NCBI GenBank assembly: GCA_032433765.1 | Contig: JAVIAB010000160.1 | Coordinates: forward strand, 19,071,549 to 19,135,548 | Length of the DNA stretch: 64,000 nt | Direction: 5' to 3' | Origin: Megaustenia siamemsis | Lineage: Eukaryota; Mollusca; Gastropoda; Stylommatophora; Ariophantidae | Part shown: one piece after another, positions 48,285 to 60,139 of the stretch | Numbering within the stretch: position 1 is the stretch's first letter | How the letters are laid out: every line of letters begins with the position of its first letter | Position numbers and translations under genes: made by a program | Notes under the pieces: model-generated | Databases searched by the model: none | Told to the model about the DNA's origin: nothing | The model's input: the letters and a program-made list of their open reading frames with translations, nothing else

Positions 48285-50282
48285 CACAATTCAGAACCGG
48301 TACAATGCAATAGAGAAGATACAAAGCATTGATGAACAGTGGGAAATGCTAAAAGAATCAATGCAACAAACATACCACCAGTGAGGACAAATTCAAGAAA
48401 GAAATGGATGACAGATGACATTTTGCAGCTAATGGATACAACAAGAAGAAATAAAGAAAATAAATATGAGTATAAAAGATTAAATAAAGAAATTGTAGTA
48501 AAATGCAATGAAGCAAAAGAAGCATGGCTAAAAGAGAGATGCAAAGAGATTGCATTGCAACAAAAAGGAGATGCTAAAACTATATACAAACAAATTGAGG
48601 AATTAACAGGAAGTAAAACGTAATAAAACAAAATGGATGTCTAAGATCAAAGGAAGGAGAACTGTTGATTGATCAAGAAAACATAAGGGAACGATGGACA
48701 GAATACATTAAAGATCTTTATAATGATGAACGAACGGAAGTAAATATAAAAGATAATGGAGAAGGACCAGAAATACTCAGAGAAGAAGTGGAAGATGCCT
48801 GGCGCAATATGAAAGCAGGCAAAACTCCTTGACCAGATAATATAACTAAAGAAGAGATTGAAGCCATGGGTGATTTTGGAATAGAAATAATAACAAAAAT
48901 ATTGAATGATATCTACAACAGCGGATATATACCAGACGACATGCTCAAATCAATATTTATAGCCCTACCAAAGAAATCGGGTGCGATTGAATGAGATAAT
49001 CATCGCACAATAAGCCTTATGAGTCATATGACTAAGATATTACTAAGAATCATCATGCGAAGAGTGCGAAACAAAATCAGTCCAGAAATTAGCGATGGAC
49101 AGTGTGGTTTTGTTAGAGATAAAGGGACAAGCAATGCCATTTATATCATAAGATCTTTAGTAGAAAGAGCCATAGAGGTGAAAACAGATCTATACCTATG
49201 TTTCATAGATTACACCAAGGCATTTGACAAAGTAAAGCACCAAGAAATAATCAAAATTTTTAGAAAGCATAAACGTAGACAGCAAAGATCTAAGAACAAT
49301 AAAGAACATGTACTGGCAACAAACAGCGGCCATAATAACTGGAAACCAATTGGGAATGTTTCAACAAATAAAACAGGGTGTTAGACAAGGTTGTGTGCTA
49401 TCACCAGACTTGTTTAATATTTATAGTGAGATTATTTTAAGATCCATAAGGGACATGCCTGGAATAACAATTGGAGGTCACAATATAAACAATCTAATGT
49501 ATGCTGATGATACAGTCTTAATCACTAAGAGTGAAAATGAGTCACAAGAAATGTTGGAAATTATAGTGAAAGAAAGCCAAAATAAAGGACTCAGCCTAAA
49601 TAGCAAAAAATACAGAGGTAATGGTAACAACAAAGAAAAAGTCATCACCTCAGTGCAAAATAATGACAAGTGGAACAATATTAAAACAGGTAAATTAGTT
49701 TAAATATTTGGGAACTTTGTTAATCTCAGACGGAAGATGTACAAAAGAGGTGAGATGTAGAATGGCTCAGGCAAACGCAGCTTTCCAAAAATGAGGAAGA
49801 TACTATGCAATCCATTTCTGACAATAGAAACAAGAAAAAGAGTTCTTGAATGGTATGTAGAGCCAGTCTTAACAAATGGATGCGAATCATGGACAATAGA
49901 ACAACAGGCAAGAAAATCACTGGAGTCTATAAAAATGTGGTTTTACAGAAGAATGTTGAGAGTACCATGGACAGCTAAGAAGAGTAATGAAGATATTCTG
50001 AGAGATGTCAAAGCAAAATGAGAACTAATCTCAATATTAGTAAGAAACAATCATCATTTTTTGCCATGTAATGAGAAGAGAACAACTGGAATATATTGTA
50101 ACAACTAGAAAATTGAGGGACGAAGAGATAGAGGGAAGCAAAGAGAAAAAATAACAGACAGCTTAAGAGAATGGCTTGGCAGAAGGTCAACAACAGAAAT
50201 AATAAATAGCTGCCGACATCGAAAGTTGTGGAGAGACATGATCACCTACGCCCTAGGCCCGGTACTTGATGATGATGAGTAA
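48285..50282 (+). pseudogene. LINE-B (RTE-like), long copy with complete 3' end
   Basis: Starts in the linker (QNRYNAIEKIQSIDE-like), then has KKWMTDDILQLMDTTRR, a KAGKTP region with a stop, and PKKSGAIE followed by a stop. It then has CGFVRDKGTSNAIY, LCFIDYTKAFDKV (motif A intact), QGVRQGCVLSPDLFNIYSE, NNLMYADDTVLIT and CESWTIEQQARKSLE. WFYRRMLRVPWTAKKSNED and a broken basic tail follow, ending tacttgatgatgatga. At least five frameshifts or stops (near 48832, 48995, 49260, 49610, 49700, 50020). It was inserted within a 23-bp repeat: ccactaaatagtacaaacat lies at 48261 and ccactaaataacacaaacat from 50293. Confidence 0.92.
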
Positions 50283-50560
50283 AAACATTATCCACTAAAT
50301 AACACAAACATTATCAAGACAACGATCTAAACAAAATCCCCCAACACTACGGGGTCTCCACTAAACAATATATCAAATATACACATACACAGTACAGAAA
50401 GGGCAACATCATATTGCAAACATGCACAATGATAAAAGGACCATCCACATAATAATGCAAACGTTATCCACAAAATAATACAAACATTATCCAGAAAATA
50501 ATACAAACATTATCCACAAAATAATACAAATGTTATCCACAAACGATACAAGAGTTGTCA
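50283..50560. repeat. Degenerate 23-bp minisatellite interrupted by LINE-B
   Basis: Unit atccacaaaataatacaaacatt, seen about four times at 50440-50540, and in weaker form at 48236-48290 and 50285-50320 on both sides of the inserted element. Confidence 0.75.
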
Positions 50561-51517
50561 ACAACAAATGATGATCTTCAATCACAAAATGCAATCACCA
50601 ATTACAAAACATTAGGAAACGTATTGATACAACTATACCAAAAAATGTGCACTAAACAAACACGCACATTATCCACAAACTCTATAATAATCTTAATCAA
50701 CAAGAAGAAAACAGTCACAAAATAAGTGAAATCCAAGCTAAAACAGTCTCCATACATTAACTTTGAAGCAAAACCAACAGAAAGTGCAAGATTACACTTT
50801 AACAAAATATGAACACAATAAATGGAATCATATTCAACACAAACAAAACCCTATCAAAAAAATAACATGAAAAAAGATAGAAATGAATAAAAATTGTTTA
50901 GTTATATTCTTGATTACACACTCAATTACCATAACTGCAAAAAGAAGAGAGAGAAAAAATAACAATTAGATATAAACTCCAAATAATTAGAAACCACATT
51001 TCTAAAACTGGATATGAAAAGAACAAAGAAGTGATAACAAAGATAAAAGAAAAGATAAAAGAATCTCCAATTGCAGACATCGATAAAGCACAATGACACA
51101 TTGTCGATCAGTGATCTATTATTAACATCAATCGTGAAACCTTTTATCAATGAAACAACAACATTACAGAGAATTTGAAAGGATAGCATATTTTTGTAGA
51201 AAATATTGCCATAATGGGGGTTGGGATTAGAAACAGTCTATCTTGATATATCTTTGATTTGTATCATAGATCGACAATCGTCAGCATATATTTTATAGGA
51301 AAATAATCATTTTTATGAAATGAAAGTTTTATATAAAAGATTTGTTCGCTTTCAAATTATAAGCTTATCTTAAATGGAGTTTTTTATTTTTGTTTTTATT
51401 TTTAGTAAATGAACGATTTTATTGTTGCTGCAATTGCAAATTATGTTTCATTTTAAGGATAAACTTAATTAAGTTCTATTCAAACGAAATATAATGTATG
51501 ATATACAAATAAACTTC
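50561..51517. other. AT-rich unassigned region
   Basis: About 950 bp without recognisable gene. Confidence 0.45.
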
Positions 51518-51755
51518 TTAAATTGTAAGTTTTGTTTACAGCAAACTAAATACTAAACTAATGTCACTGCTATTCTTAAATTGTAAGTTTAGTTTACAGC
51601 AAACTAGATACTAAACTATTATCACTGTTATTCTTAAATTGTAAGTTTAGTTTACAGCTAACTAGATACTAAACTATTATCACTGCTATTCTTAAATTGT
51701 AAGTTTAGTTTACAGCAAACTAGATGCTAAACTATTATCACTGTTATTCTTAAAT
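51518..51755. repeat. 58-bp tandem repeat, 4 units
   Basis: Unit ttaaattgtaagtttagttt plus acagcaaactagatactaaa and ctattatcactgttattc. Unrelated to the 58-bp array at 3.7 kb. From 51756 to 52089 AT-rich, nothing recognised. Confidence 0.93.
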
Positions 51756-52089
51756 ACAGTTAGCAGACATCTGTAAATAATACTCCACGTGATTAAAATA
51801 ATTAAACTATAGTCTTTCCACTAACGAATATTCAACCTTTCATACTTAGCACAATTTTAGTAACTGTAGTCACAGTAACATTGTGTAACTAACACAGGCT
51901 AACATTTCAATTGGAAATAAAAGTTACAATACTTAAAAAAATTATAAAATTAAATGAAATTTCTTTTTGTTTAATGAAGCTATTAAATCTGTCTGATGTT
52001 GGAAACTAAATAATGGACATTTCTTTATTACGTACAAGTAATAATATAATTATATTTATTATACTACAAATTCAAGTAAATTAATATAT

Positions 52090-52470
52090 TTCATCATCAA
52101 CATGTGCCATACCGGTTGGATTATGCGATCATGTCCTTCTATCTTCTATTAATCTTCTATCCAAAGTGCATAGTATCAAATCTGTGGTTGACTGTTTTCC
52201 ATGCCATGACACCAGGCTGTCTAGTATTTTCTCTCTTTGTCGTCCGCGATCTCTTTTTCATAGGTATTTGATCAGTTGTAACTAAGTATTCCAACTTTCT
52301 ACTTCTAACGATGTGCCCAAAAAATATTGATTGTTTCTTTTTCTTAGGAGCTCCCTTTTTGTGTTGGCCTCTTTTGAGAATTTCCTGCTGGTCTTTTTAG
52401 CTGTCCAGGGAACTTTCAACATTCTTATGAGAAACCCCATCTCTGTGGCCTCTAATCGTCTTTAATACAT
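52090..52470 (-). pseudogene. LINE-D 3' region
   Basis: Minus strand with LEATEMGFLIRMLKVPW-, a KKKQSIFFGHIVR-like block, a RDRGRQR-like basic block and a terminal MIA-NRYGT-like end with a catcatc tail. Same layout as the copy at 43990. Small shifts disrupt it. From 52471 to 52841 nothing recognised. Confidence 0.85.
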
Positions 52471-52841
52471 TTACTATGATCTATTTTGTTTACCATTTTA
52501 CGATTTACTATTTAAATAATCAGTAGAGTGTCGCCCATTTTTTCTTTTCTTTCTATTATGGATATAAGCCATACATTTCCTCTTGTGAAACGTTTGATTA
52601 GATTTCAATAACTGAAAATGATTGAACTGTACTCTTTGATTCTTTGTTGAGAGGCGCGGTTTATGAGTGATGCCACTAGTTAGTGGGCGCATGGGTGTTC
52701 AGTAGAAGAATTTCTTGTGCTTCTATTGTATCCAGGATATACACATTACATTTATAATCGAGTATAACAGAAAAAAGTTGATCACTTAGTCCTATATAGA
52801 TTCAATGTTAAAACTACAAAGTTCAGGCATTCATCAACATC

Positions 52842-53490
52842 ATCATCATCATCATCATCATCAACAACAACAAGTATCGTGCCTGCTGGCGTAGGTGATC
52901 ATGTCTCTCAATAAATTTCGATCTCGACAAGTATTTATCATTTCCGCTGTTGACCTTCTGCCAAGCCATTCTCTTAAGCTGTCTTGTATCTTTTCTCTTT
53001 GTTTTTCTCTGTCTCTTCGTCCCTCAATTTTTCTAGTTTTTACAATATACTCCAGCTGTTCCCTTCTCATTACATGGCCAAAAAATGATGATTGTTTCTT
53101 ACTAATATTGGAAATTAGCTCTCTTTTTGTGTTGGCCTCTTTCAGAACGTTTTCGTTACTCTTCTTAGCTGTCCATGGTATTTTCAACACTCTTCTGTAA
53201 AGCCACATTTCTACAACCTCCAGTGATTTTCTTGTATGTTGTCCTATTGTCCACGATTCACATCCATATGTTAAGACTGGCGCTACATAACATTTACGAA
53301 CTCTTTCTCTTGTTTCTATTGTCAAAAATGGATTGCACATTATCTTCCTAATTTTTTGGAAACCTGTTTTTGCCTGATCTATTCTGCATCTCACCTCTGT
53401 TGTACATCTTCCATCTGACGTTAACATTGTTCACAGATATTTAAATTCATTTACCTGTATTAATATTGTTCCACTTGTCTTTATTGTTCA
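52842..53490 (-). pseudogene. LINE-B 3' region, open for 188 codons
   Basis: Minus strand from 53427: LTSDGRCTTEVRCRIDQAK, IRKIMCNPFLTIETRERVRK, LTYGCESWTIGQHTRKSLE, WLYRRVLKIPWTAKKSNEN, SFFGHVMRREQLEYIV, KIEGRRDREKQREKI, then RDRNLLRDMITYASRHDT. Tail is a caacaacaac/catcat run at 52843-52872. Upstream, about 60 bp of the VNEFKYLG region remains, with a shift. The best-preserved C-terminal module of LINE-B. Confidence 0.92.
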
Positions 53491-53774
53491 TGCATTAACT
53501 AGAAACATTCCTATGTGTTCAAAACAAGATTAACAATCTGGCAAAGTAAATAATCACAGCCTTCTAGACACCAACTAGAGATAGGGAACACGTCTTCTCC
53601 TATCAAAAAATATTTAATTGTGACGATATGCTAATGGTGCCTTAACACTGGCAGAGAGTCGAGAATATCGACAACTAATTACAAAATAAATAAAACAAAG
53701 AAAGAATTTAGTTTTGATATAATTATTAAAATGACTAAAATTATTATTTTATAAGTAGAGAAAACAGAAACAAG
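53491..53774. other. Unassigned DNA
   Basis: No recognised feature. Confidence 0.4.
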
Positions 53775-54570
53775 TATACAAGTGAATATGGAAGCTGATA
53801 GAAAGAACCCAGAAATAGGTCAAGCATAGCTATCTTGGACATGCTATAACAAATGATGCAAAATGTCAGACAGAAATAAACAAAAGAATAGGAATGCGAT
53901 AAGAAATTTTAACAACATGACAAATATAATCGCGTCAAAACAGACACCATTAGAGCTAAAACTACGAATTATAACATATTTTATTTAATCAACATATATG
54001 TATGGTGCAGAAACGTGGACATTAAATAAGAAAACAGAGTAGAAAATGTAAACCTTTGAAATGTGGATCTATACGAAAGTGGGGAAAATTTGATGGTAGG
54101 AAAAGAAGACAAACAAAGAAGTTCTGAATCAGCTGAGAAAAAAAAAAAACACCTAGTTAACACATTTCAAAAGAGAAAACTGACATTTTTTGGACATGTG
54201 AAGAGACATAATACCCTTCTAAAAGTCATCTTGGATGTGAAGAGACATAATACCCTTCTAAAAGTCATCTTGGATGTGAAGAGACATAATACCCTTCTAA
54301 AAGTCATCTTGGATGTGAAGAGACATAATACCCTTCTATAAGTCATCTTGGATGTGAAGAGACATAATACCCTTCTATAAGTCATCTTGGAAGGGAAGGT
54401 ACAATGTAGACGAGACCAGAGATAGGCCAAGACTTAAGTGGACTGATAGCATCTAGAGATGGACAGGTGAACCTATGACAACATGCACCATCAAGACAAG
54501 AGACAGAGTAGAATAGCGCTCTATGGTAGCCAACTTCGATGTGAAGGCGTCACCCAATGAATGAATGACG
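53775..54570 (+). pseudogene. LINE-A 3' half, heavily decayed, with internal expansion
   Basis: Contains an HSYLGHAITNDAKCQTEINKR-like start, a MYGAETWTLNKKTE region, FFGHVKRHNTLLKVI, then decayed RGRPRLKWTD and AMTTCTIKTRDRVE-like parts and an end near 54565 (acccaatgaatgaatgac). Stops are frequent. Confidence 0.85.
54195..54390 (+). repeat. 39-bp in-frame expansion inside LINE-A, 5 units
   Basis: Unit gatgtgaagagacataatac plus ccttctaaaagtcatcttg, 13 codons (VKRHNTLLKVILD). Other LINE-A copies (10.8, 17.9, 58.5, 61.0 kb) have the word once. Confidence 0.95.
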
Positions 54571-54814
54571 ACTGGACACCCAGTCGATAAGTTCTACAAG
54601 TAAAATGGGCAGGATACTCTATTAAAGCAAGAAGGAAACTTCCTGTCGTCACAAAAAAGCCGTTTTCTCACGAATTAAAATGATTTATTCTATGACCTGT
54701 AACCCAAGTAGTCGGCACCAGGCCGCGTTTGGTTCCATGAACTACCAGCTCTTGATTTCACTGAAACATATGTCCTGAAGATATGTCCTTTGTAAAGGAA
54801 GGACCGCCAAGTGT

Positions 54815-55600
54815 CGTGAAGACCAAAGTACTCACTCTAAGATGTAACACCTCGTGTCGTGAAGACCAAAGTACTCTAAGATGTGACGTCTAGTGTCATG
54901 AAGACCAGAGTACTCTAAGATGTGACGCCTAGTGTTGTGAAGACCAAAGTACTCTAAGATGTAACACCTCGTGTCGTGAAGACCAAAGTACGCTAAGATG
55001 TGACGCCTAGTGTTGTGAAGACCAAAGTACTCTAAGATGTGACGCCTAGTGTTGTGAAGACCAAAGTACTCTAAGATGTGACACCTAGTGTTGTGAAGAC
55101 CAAAGTACTCTAAGATGTGACGCCTAGTGTTGTGAAGACCAAAGTACTCTAAGATGTGACGCCTAGGTCATGAAGACCAAAGTACTCTAAGATGTGACGC
55201 CTAGTGTTGTGAAGACCAAAGTACTCTAAGATGTGACGCCTAGGTCATGAAGACCAAAGTAGTCTAAGATGTGACGCCTCGTGTCAAGAAGACCAAAGTA
55301 CTCTAGGATATGCCATCTAGTGTTATGAATACTAAATTACTCTAAGATGATGTGATGCCTAGCATCAGGAACACTAAAGTACTCTAAGATATATGACGCC
55401 TGGTGCCATGAACACCAAAGTATTCTAAAGATATATGACGTCTGGTGTCATGAACACCAAAGTACTCTAAAGATATATGACGCCTGGTGCCATGAACACC
55501 AAAGTACTCTAAAAATATATGACGCCTGGTGCCATGAACACCAAAGTACTCTAAAGATATATGACGCCTGGTGCCATGAACACCAAAATACTCTAAAGAA
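54815..55600. repeat. 39-bp minisatellite, about 20 units
   Basis: Unit aagaccaaagtactctaaga plus tgtgacgcctagtgttgtg. The last third (from about 55310) has variants with atatatgacgcctggtgcca. Equal length to the LINE-A unit is coincidental; the sequences are unrelated. Confidence 0.94.
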
Positions 55601-55944
55601 AAGTTGAGACATATATGACAACCGTTGAAGAGATATAGACACTAAAAGTAACACCATACTCCCTATACATCACAATAGGAATCAGGACGAATTCATTCTT
55701 ATTTTTTATTTATTTATTTTTTTTTTTTTTGCTACAGTAGAGACTTCTTGTAAAAAAAACTTCATTCAAATCTAGAATTACGCTGAACATAATGTGCACG
55801 AGTGGGCAGTTACGGTTTATTGATTCAATAGCAATAATACACTAGCAATTATTGTTATTAATTTTTGTTTGCATTTTACATATCAATAATACTATGAGTT
55901 ATTATTTTACATTAACATACAGTAGTAATTTTTTACATAACAAT
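55601..55944. other. AT-rich spacer
   Basis: No recognised feature apart from a T-rich run at about 55704-55730. Confidence 0.5.
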
Positions 55945-56285
55945 GATTATTTATTGTGATATTCATTGTGATATTTTCTATTTAACTATGATTATTCATT
56001 GTGATATTTCTATTAACTATGATTATTTATTGTGATATTTTCTATTTAACTATGATTATTTATTGTGATATTTCTATTAACTATGATTATTTATTGTGAT
56101 ATTTTCTATTTAACTATGATTATTCATTGTGATATTTCTATTAACTATGATTATTCATTGTGATATTTCTATTTAAATATGATTATTAATTGTGATATTT
56201 CTATTTAACTATGATTATTCATCGTGATAATTCTATTTAACTATGATTATTCATTGTGCTATTTCTATTTAAATATATATAGAAA
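55945..56285. repeat. About 32-bp AT-rich minisatellite, about 10 units
   Basis: Unit tgtgatatttctatttaact plus atgattattcat, with two alternating lengths. Confidence 0.9.
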
Positions 56286-56407
56286 TGTCATGTTATACTT
56301 ATTAGTACGTACTTAGATTACTATGTATTTTTCACATTAAAAAAATATTACATTTGTGATAAATATTCGTAAGTGATAAGTTATGCTTTTACACGTATGC
56401 TGTATTA

Positions 56408-56455
<48 letters not shown>

Positions 56456-56483
56456 TTATATACCAATATATCGTATATTTATA

Positions 56484-56522
<39 letters not shown>
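56408..56522. repeat. (TC)n and (TA)n microsatellites
   Basis: Pure ct run at 56409-56452 and ta run at 56485-56520. Confidence 0.93.
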
Positions 56523-57239
56523 TTATAAAATTTATATTAATTTATGTAAAATTTTAAAACATTATGGTATTAATTATATAATAATTCAATCAATATCTGA
56601 CACTTGTGTGTAAGTGATTCTTTTAGTTACAGCACTATCGTATTTATATTGTAATCCGTATATCGATACTTACAGTGCTACTACCGTCTCAAAAAGCCAA
56701 CCACGGCTGATAAAAAACTCCACCGTGCCGTCTCTCATAAAGCCATTGAGTCTCAGAAGGAATGAGACGATTTGTGAGTACTGCGGTAATGTTTCTATTC
56801 TCCTAGTACCATTAAACCTACCGTAATCACTCGCACCCATCCCTCGCTTCCCTCCTCCCACTCTGGCGGCGCTAAGGACAGGTATTCCTGCTCGTTGGCT
56901 TGTCCAGCCCTCAGAGTTACCTCGCTAGCTCGCCCCTCCAGCTCGCGCCTGATCCTCTACGGCTACACAGCACACAGGCGCAAGCAAGCAGTGAGATCGT
57001 GATGTTAGACAAAGCCCTGAAATGTTTCGCCTTCTGTTCTCTATTAACTTGTCGCCCGTTCAGTTCCGTTCATTCTGTGTTCATGTGAAAGGGGTAGCGT
57101 ACCTACTCACAGAGCTTACTCCCAGGCATAAACAGATATATATCCTCCGTCCGAGTTGCGAAACTTCGACTTATTATGTCTCGACTTACGACAGTCTGTA
57201 CACATCTATAAAAAAACAGTATATAATTTCTTCTTCATA
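56523..57239. other. Unassigned DNA with a local GC-rich patch
   Basis: 56830-57000 is distinctly GC- and CpG-richer than its AT-rich surroundings (ctcgcccctccagctcgcgc). It could be a regulatory patch or decayed element. No open frame with a recognisable domain. Confidence 0.4.
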
Positions 57240-57570
57240 CCTTCCTCAATTTACAGCGCAGAGAGCGTATAATTTGCGGTCTTTTGCTATGCTTTTCGCC
57301 TCTCCTACTGTTATATTTGCTATTCTTTTCGCCTCTCATACTGTTATATTTACTATTATTTTCGCCTCTCCTACTGTTATATTTGCTAATATTTGTAATA
57401 TTCTTTCAATTCATCTTTTTCGTGGTTAGCCCTTGAGTCTGTTCAAACAGCGTTTATTAAAGGCTCGTTGTGCAGTGTTTTCATCTTTATATCTTATCAC
57501 GAGGCCAATCCATTGTATCTGTTGTTTATTTATGTATTCTATAGCGGGAATTATTCCTAGCACTTTTTTT
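57240..57570 (+). repeat. U1 dispersed repeat, copy 2, with a 33-bp triplication
   Basis: Collinear with the reverse of 29300-29600. The word ttttcgcctctcctactgtt (plus atatttgct) occurs three times at about 57290-57390, once in the other copy. Confidence 0.72.
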
Positions 57571-57919
57571 TTCTCAGCTCTTCATTTCCGATCGTATCTC
57601 TCAAATAGTTTGCTGTCATTCCTCTAGCACACAGTAATAGCTGAATAAACTACAAGGCAGATAGAACGAAACCTACACACTTCTAACTGTAAATGTTTAG
57701 CTTTGAAAGTTCGCACTACACGCTGTGTTATGACACTGATATCAATTAACTTGCAAGCCTTTCCTTTGAGACATATCCACCTGCATTTAAAAAGAAAATA
57801 TTATTTATAACGTCACAATTAGTGACGATTAGCCTTTACACGGAGCAGCTTGAGACGTTTCGATTTGTCACTCTTCTCATCTATCACACTTTTTAGCTGG
57901 ACTCTATATCAGACTTTAG
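57571..57919. other. Unassigned DNA
   Basis: No recognised feature before LINE-A. Confidence 0.4.
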
Positions 57920-58745
57920 GTTATGATCAATAACCTAAGATATGCTGATGATACTGTTCTACTAGCAGAAAATCATAAAGACCTACAACAATTACTTAAT
58001 GTGATAAACATAACAAGCAAAAAATATGGACTAGAAATGAATATCAAAAAGACTAAAAATATGATCATAAACAAAGAAAATTCTCAAGACCTTCAATTAA
58101 ATATCACAGTTGAGGGAATACATCTGGAGACAGTCCAGAGCTACAACTACCTGGGACATACTATAACCAATGATGGAAAATGCAAAATTGAAATAAACAA
58201 AAGAATAGGTATGGCAAAAAGTAATTTTAATGCCATGAAAAATATACTAACAACAAAACAAATATCAACAGGGCTGAAACTAAGAATGGCAAAATGTTAC
58301 ATCTTCTCAATATTCCTGTATGGTGCAGAAACATGGACATTAGACAAGAAAACAGAACAGAAAATTGAATCCTTTGAAATGTGGATTTATAGAAGAATAG
58401 GTAGAATTAGATGGAAAGAAGAGATAACAAACGATGAAGTTTTAAAATAACTGAAAATAAAAAGAGAACTACTAAATACAATTAAGACAAGACAAATGAA
58501 ATTTTTGGCGCATGTTAAAAGACACAACAGCCTACTAAAAGTAATAATGGAAGGGAAAATACAAGGTAAAAGAGGCAGAGGCAGTCCAAGACTAACATGG
58601 ACGAGTAACATCAAAAGATGGACAAGTCAATCTATGACAGCTTGCACCATCAAAGCAAGAAACAGAGTAGAATGGCGATCCGTGGTAGCCAACCTTCGTT
58701 GCGGAGAAGGCACTCGATGATGGTGATTATGATGATGATGATGAT
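57920..58745 (+). pseudogene. LINE-A (RTE-like), RT C-terminal half to 3' end
   Basis: Begins INNLRYADDTVLLAENHKDL, the catalytic RT box, and stays open for 175 codons: SYNYLGHTITNDGKCKIE, LRMAKCYIFSIFLYGAETWT, then MWIYRRIGRIRWKEEITNDE. A stop (about 58449) and a small shift separate the last part: MKFLAHVKRHNSLLKVI, GKIQGKRGRGSPRLTW, ARNRVEW and a gatgatggtgattatgatga tail. 5'-truncated within RT. The best-preserved LINE-A copy and a good reference for the others. Confidence 0.92.
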
Positions 58746-59004
58746 ATCAGACTTTGAAGCCTGCTTCGATTCTACAACGGTTTTCTTCACGAACACATCA
58801 CCTTATCAGTCTTTTTAAAGTCTATTTCTATGATTTAGTAACAAAAAAAAGAAGGCCCGCAAAATTGTGTTTCTGCTACAAGTTATTTAGTCTGGGGGTG
58901 ACTGCTGAGTTTTAAGGTGAGCTGCCTCATCATCATGATCATCGTCAGCAATTATCATCAAATACCCTGACTACCAACGTAGTGGATTAGTTTTCTATAA
59001 AACC
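58746..59004. other. Unassigned DNA
   Basis: No recognised feature. Confidence 0.4.
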
Positions 59005-59720
59005 TTTATTTTCATTTCTGCAGTTGTTAAACACCATTTCTCTAGAAAGCTTGTTTCATTTCTGCAGTTGTTAAACACCATTTCTCTAGAAAGCTTGTTT
59101 TCATTTCTGCAGTTGTTAAACACCATTTCTCTAGAAAGCTTGTTTTCATTTCTGCAGTTGTTAAACACCATTTCTCTAGAAAGCTTGTTTTCATTTCTGC
59201 AGTTGTTAAACACCATTTCTCTAGAAAGCTTGTTTTCATTTCTGCAGTTGTTAAACACCATTTCTCTAGAAAGCTTGTTTTCATTTCTGCAGTTGTTAAA
59301 CACCATTTCTCTAGAAAGCTTGTTTTCATTTCTGCAGTTGTTAAACACCATTTCTCTAGAAAGCTTGTTTTCATTTCTGCAGTTGTTAAACACCATTTCT
59401 CTAGAAAGCTTGTTTTCATTTCTGCAGTTGTTAAACACAATTTCTCTAGAAAGCTTGTTTTCATTTCTGCAGTTGTTAAACACAATTTCTCTAGAAAGCT
59501 CGTTTTCATTTCTGCAGTTGTTAAACACAATTTCTCTAGAAAGCTTGTTTTCATTTCTGCAGTTGTTAAACACCATTTCTCTAGAAAGCTTGTTTTCATT
59601 TCTGCAGTTGTTAAACACCACTTCTCTAGAAAGCTTGTTTTCATTTCTGCAGTTGTTAAACACAATTTCTCTAGAAAGCTTGTTTTCATTTCTGCAGTTG
59701 TTAAACACCATTTCTCTCCA
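59005..59720. repeat. 45-bp minisatellite, about 16 near-identical units
   Basis: Unit ttaaacaccatttctctaga plus aagcttgttttcatttctgc and agttg. Each unit has an XbaI, a HindIII and a PstI word (tctaga, aagctt, ctgcag). 45 is a multiple of three, so long frames stay open on both strands; the highest homogeneity of any array here. Confidence 0.96.
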
Positions 59721-59741
59721 CAACTTTTCATCTCTACTGTT

Positions 59742-60075
59742 TGGGGGGACTGGTTGGTCTCTAGACAAGACACCGGCTTGGAGGCAGAGAGGTTGTGCGT
59801 TCAAATCCCGGCTACACATAGATTGGGATTTTCATTTTCGATTTCTCTCTGCGGCAACTACCCTTGGTCTCAGCAGCGATGCCGGGCCTGAAACGTCAAT
59901 TACTCATCGACAGAAAAAATATGAGTACCTCTGAAGTCGGAGTTATCTGCCTGTGCGGTGAGGGACCCCTGTGCACACGGCTGCCAGAGAAACTTGGACT
60001 AACACGCAAAATTCAATTCCTAGACCATAGGGACTTCGTCAGAGGTAAAAAGCTGGCGAACGAAGAAAAAAAATG
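59742..60075 (+). mobile_element. SINE-2, full length, with 9-bp duplication
   Basis: tctactgtt at 59733-59741 and 60076-60084 flanks the copy. Head ggggggactggttggtctct, B box gttcaaatcccggctacac, A-rich tail gaagaaaaaaaatg. It inserted immediately beside the 45-bp array. Confidence 0.87.
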
Positions 60076-60139
60076 TCTACTGTTGTTTATCACAAGTTCT
60101 TTCCAAAATGGTTTATTTTCATAGTTTTTTTTTTGTTTT

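Noticed and set aside
54195..55600. A common origin of the two 39-bp arrays
   Set aside because: Unit sequences are unrelated; the shared length is coincidence.
58995..59934. Repeat proteins of 243-288 codons on both strands
   Set aside because: Both come from the 45-bp array; equal openness on both strands argues against coding.
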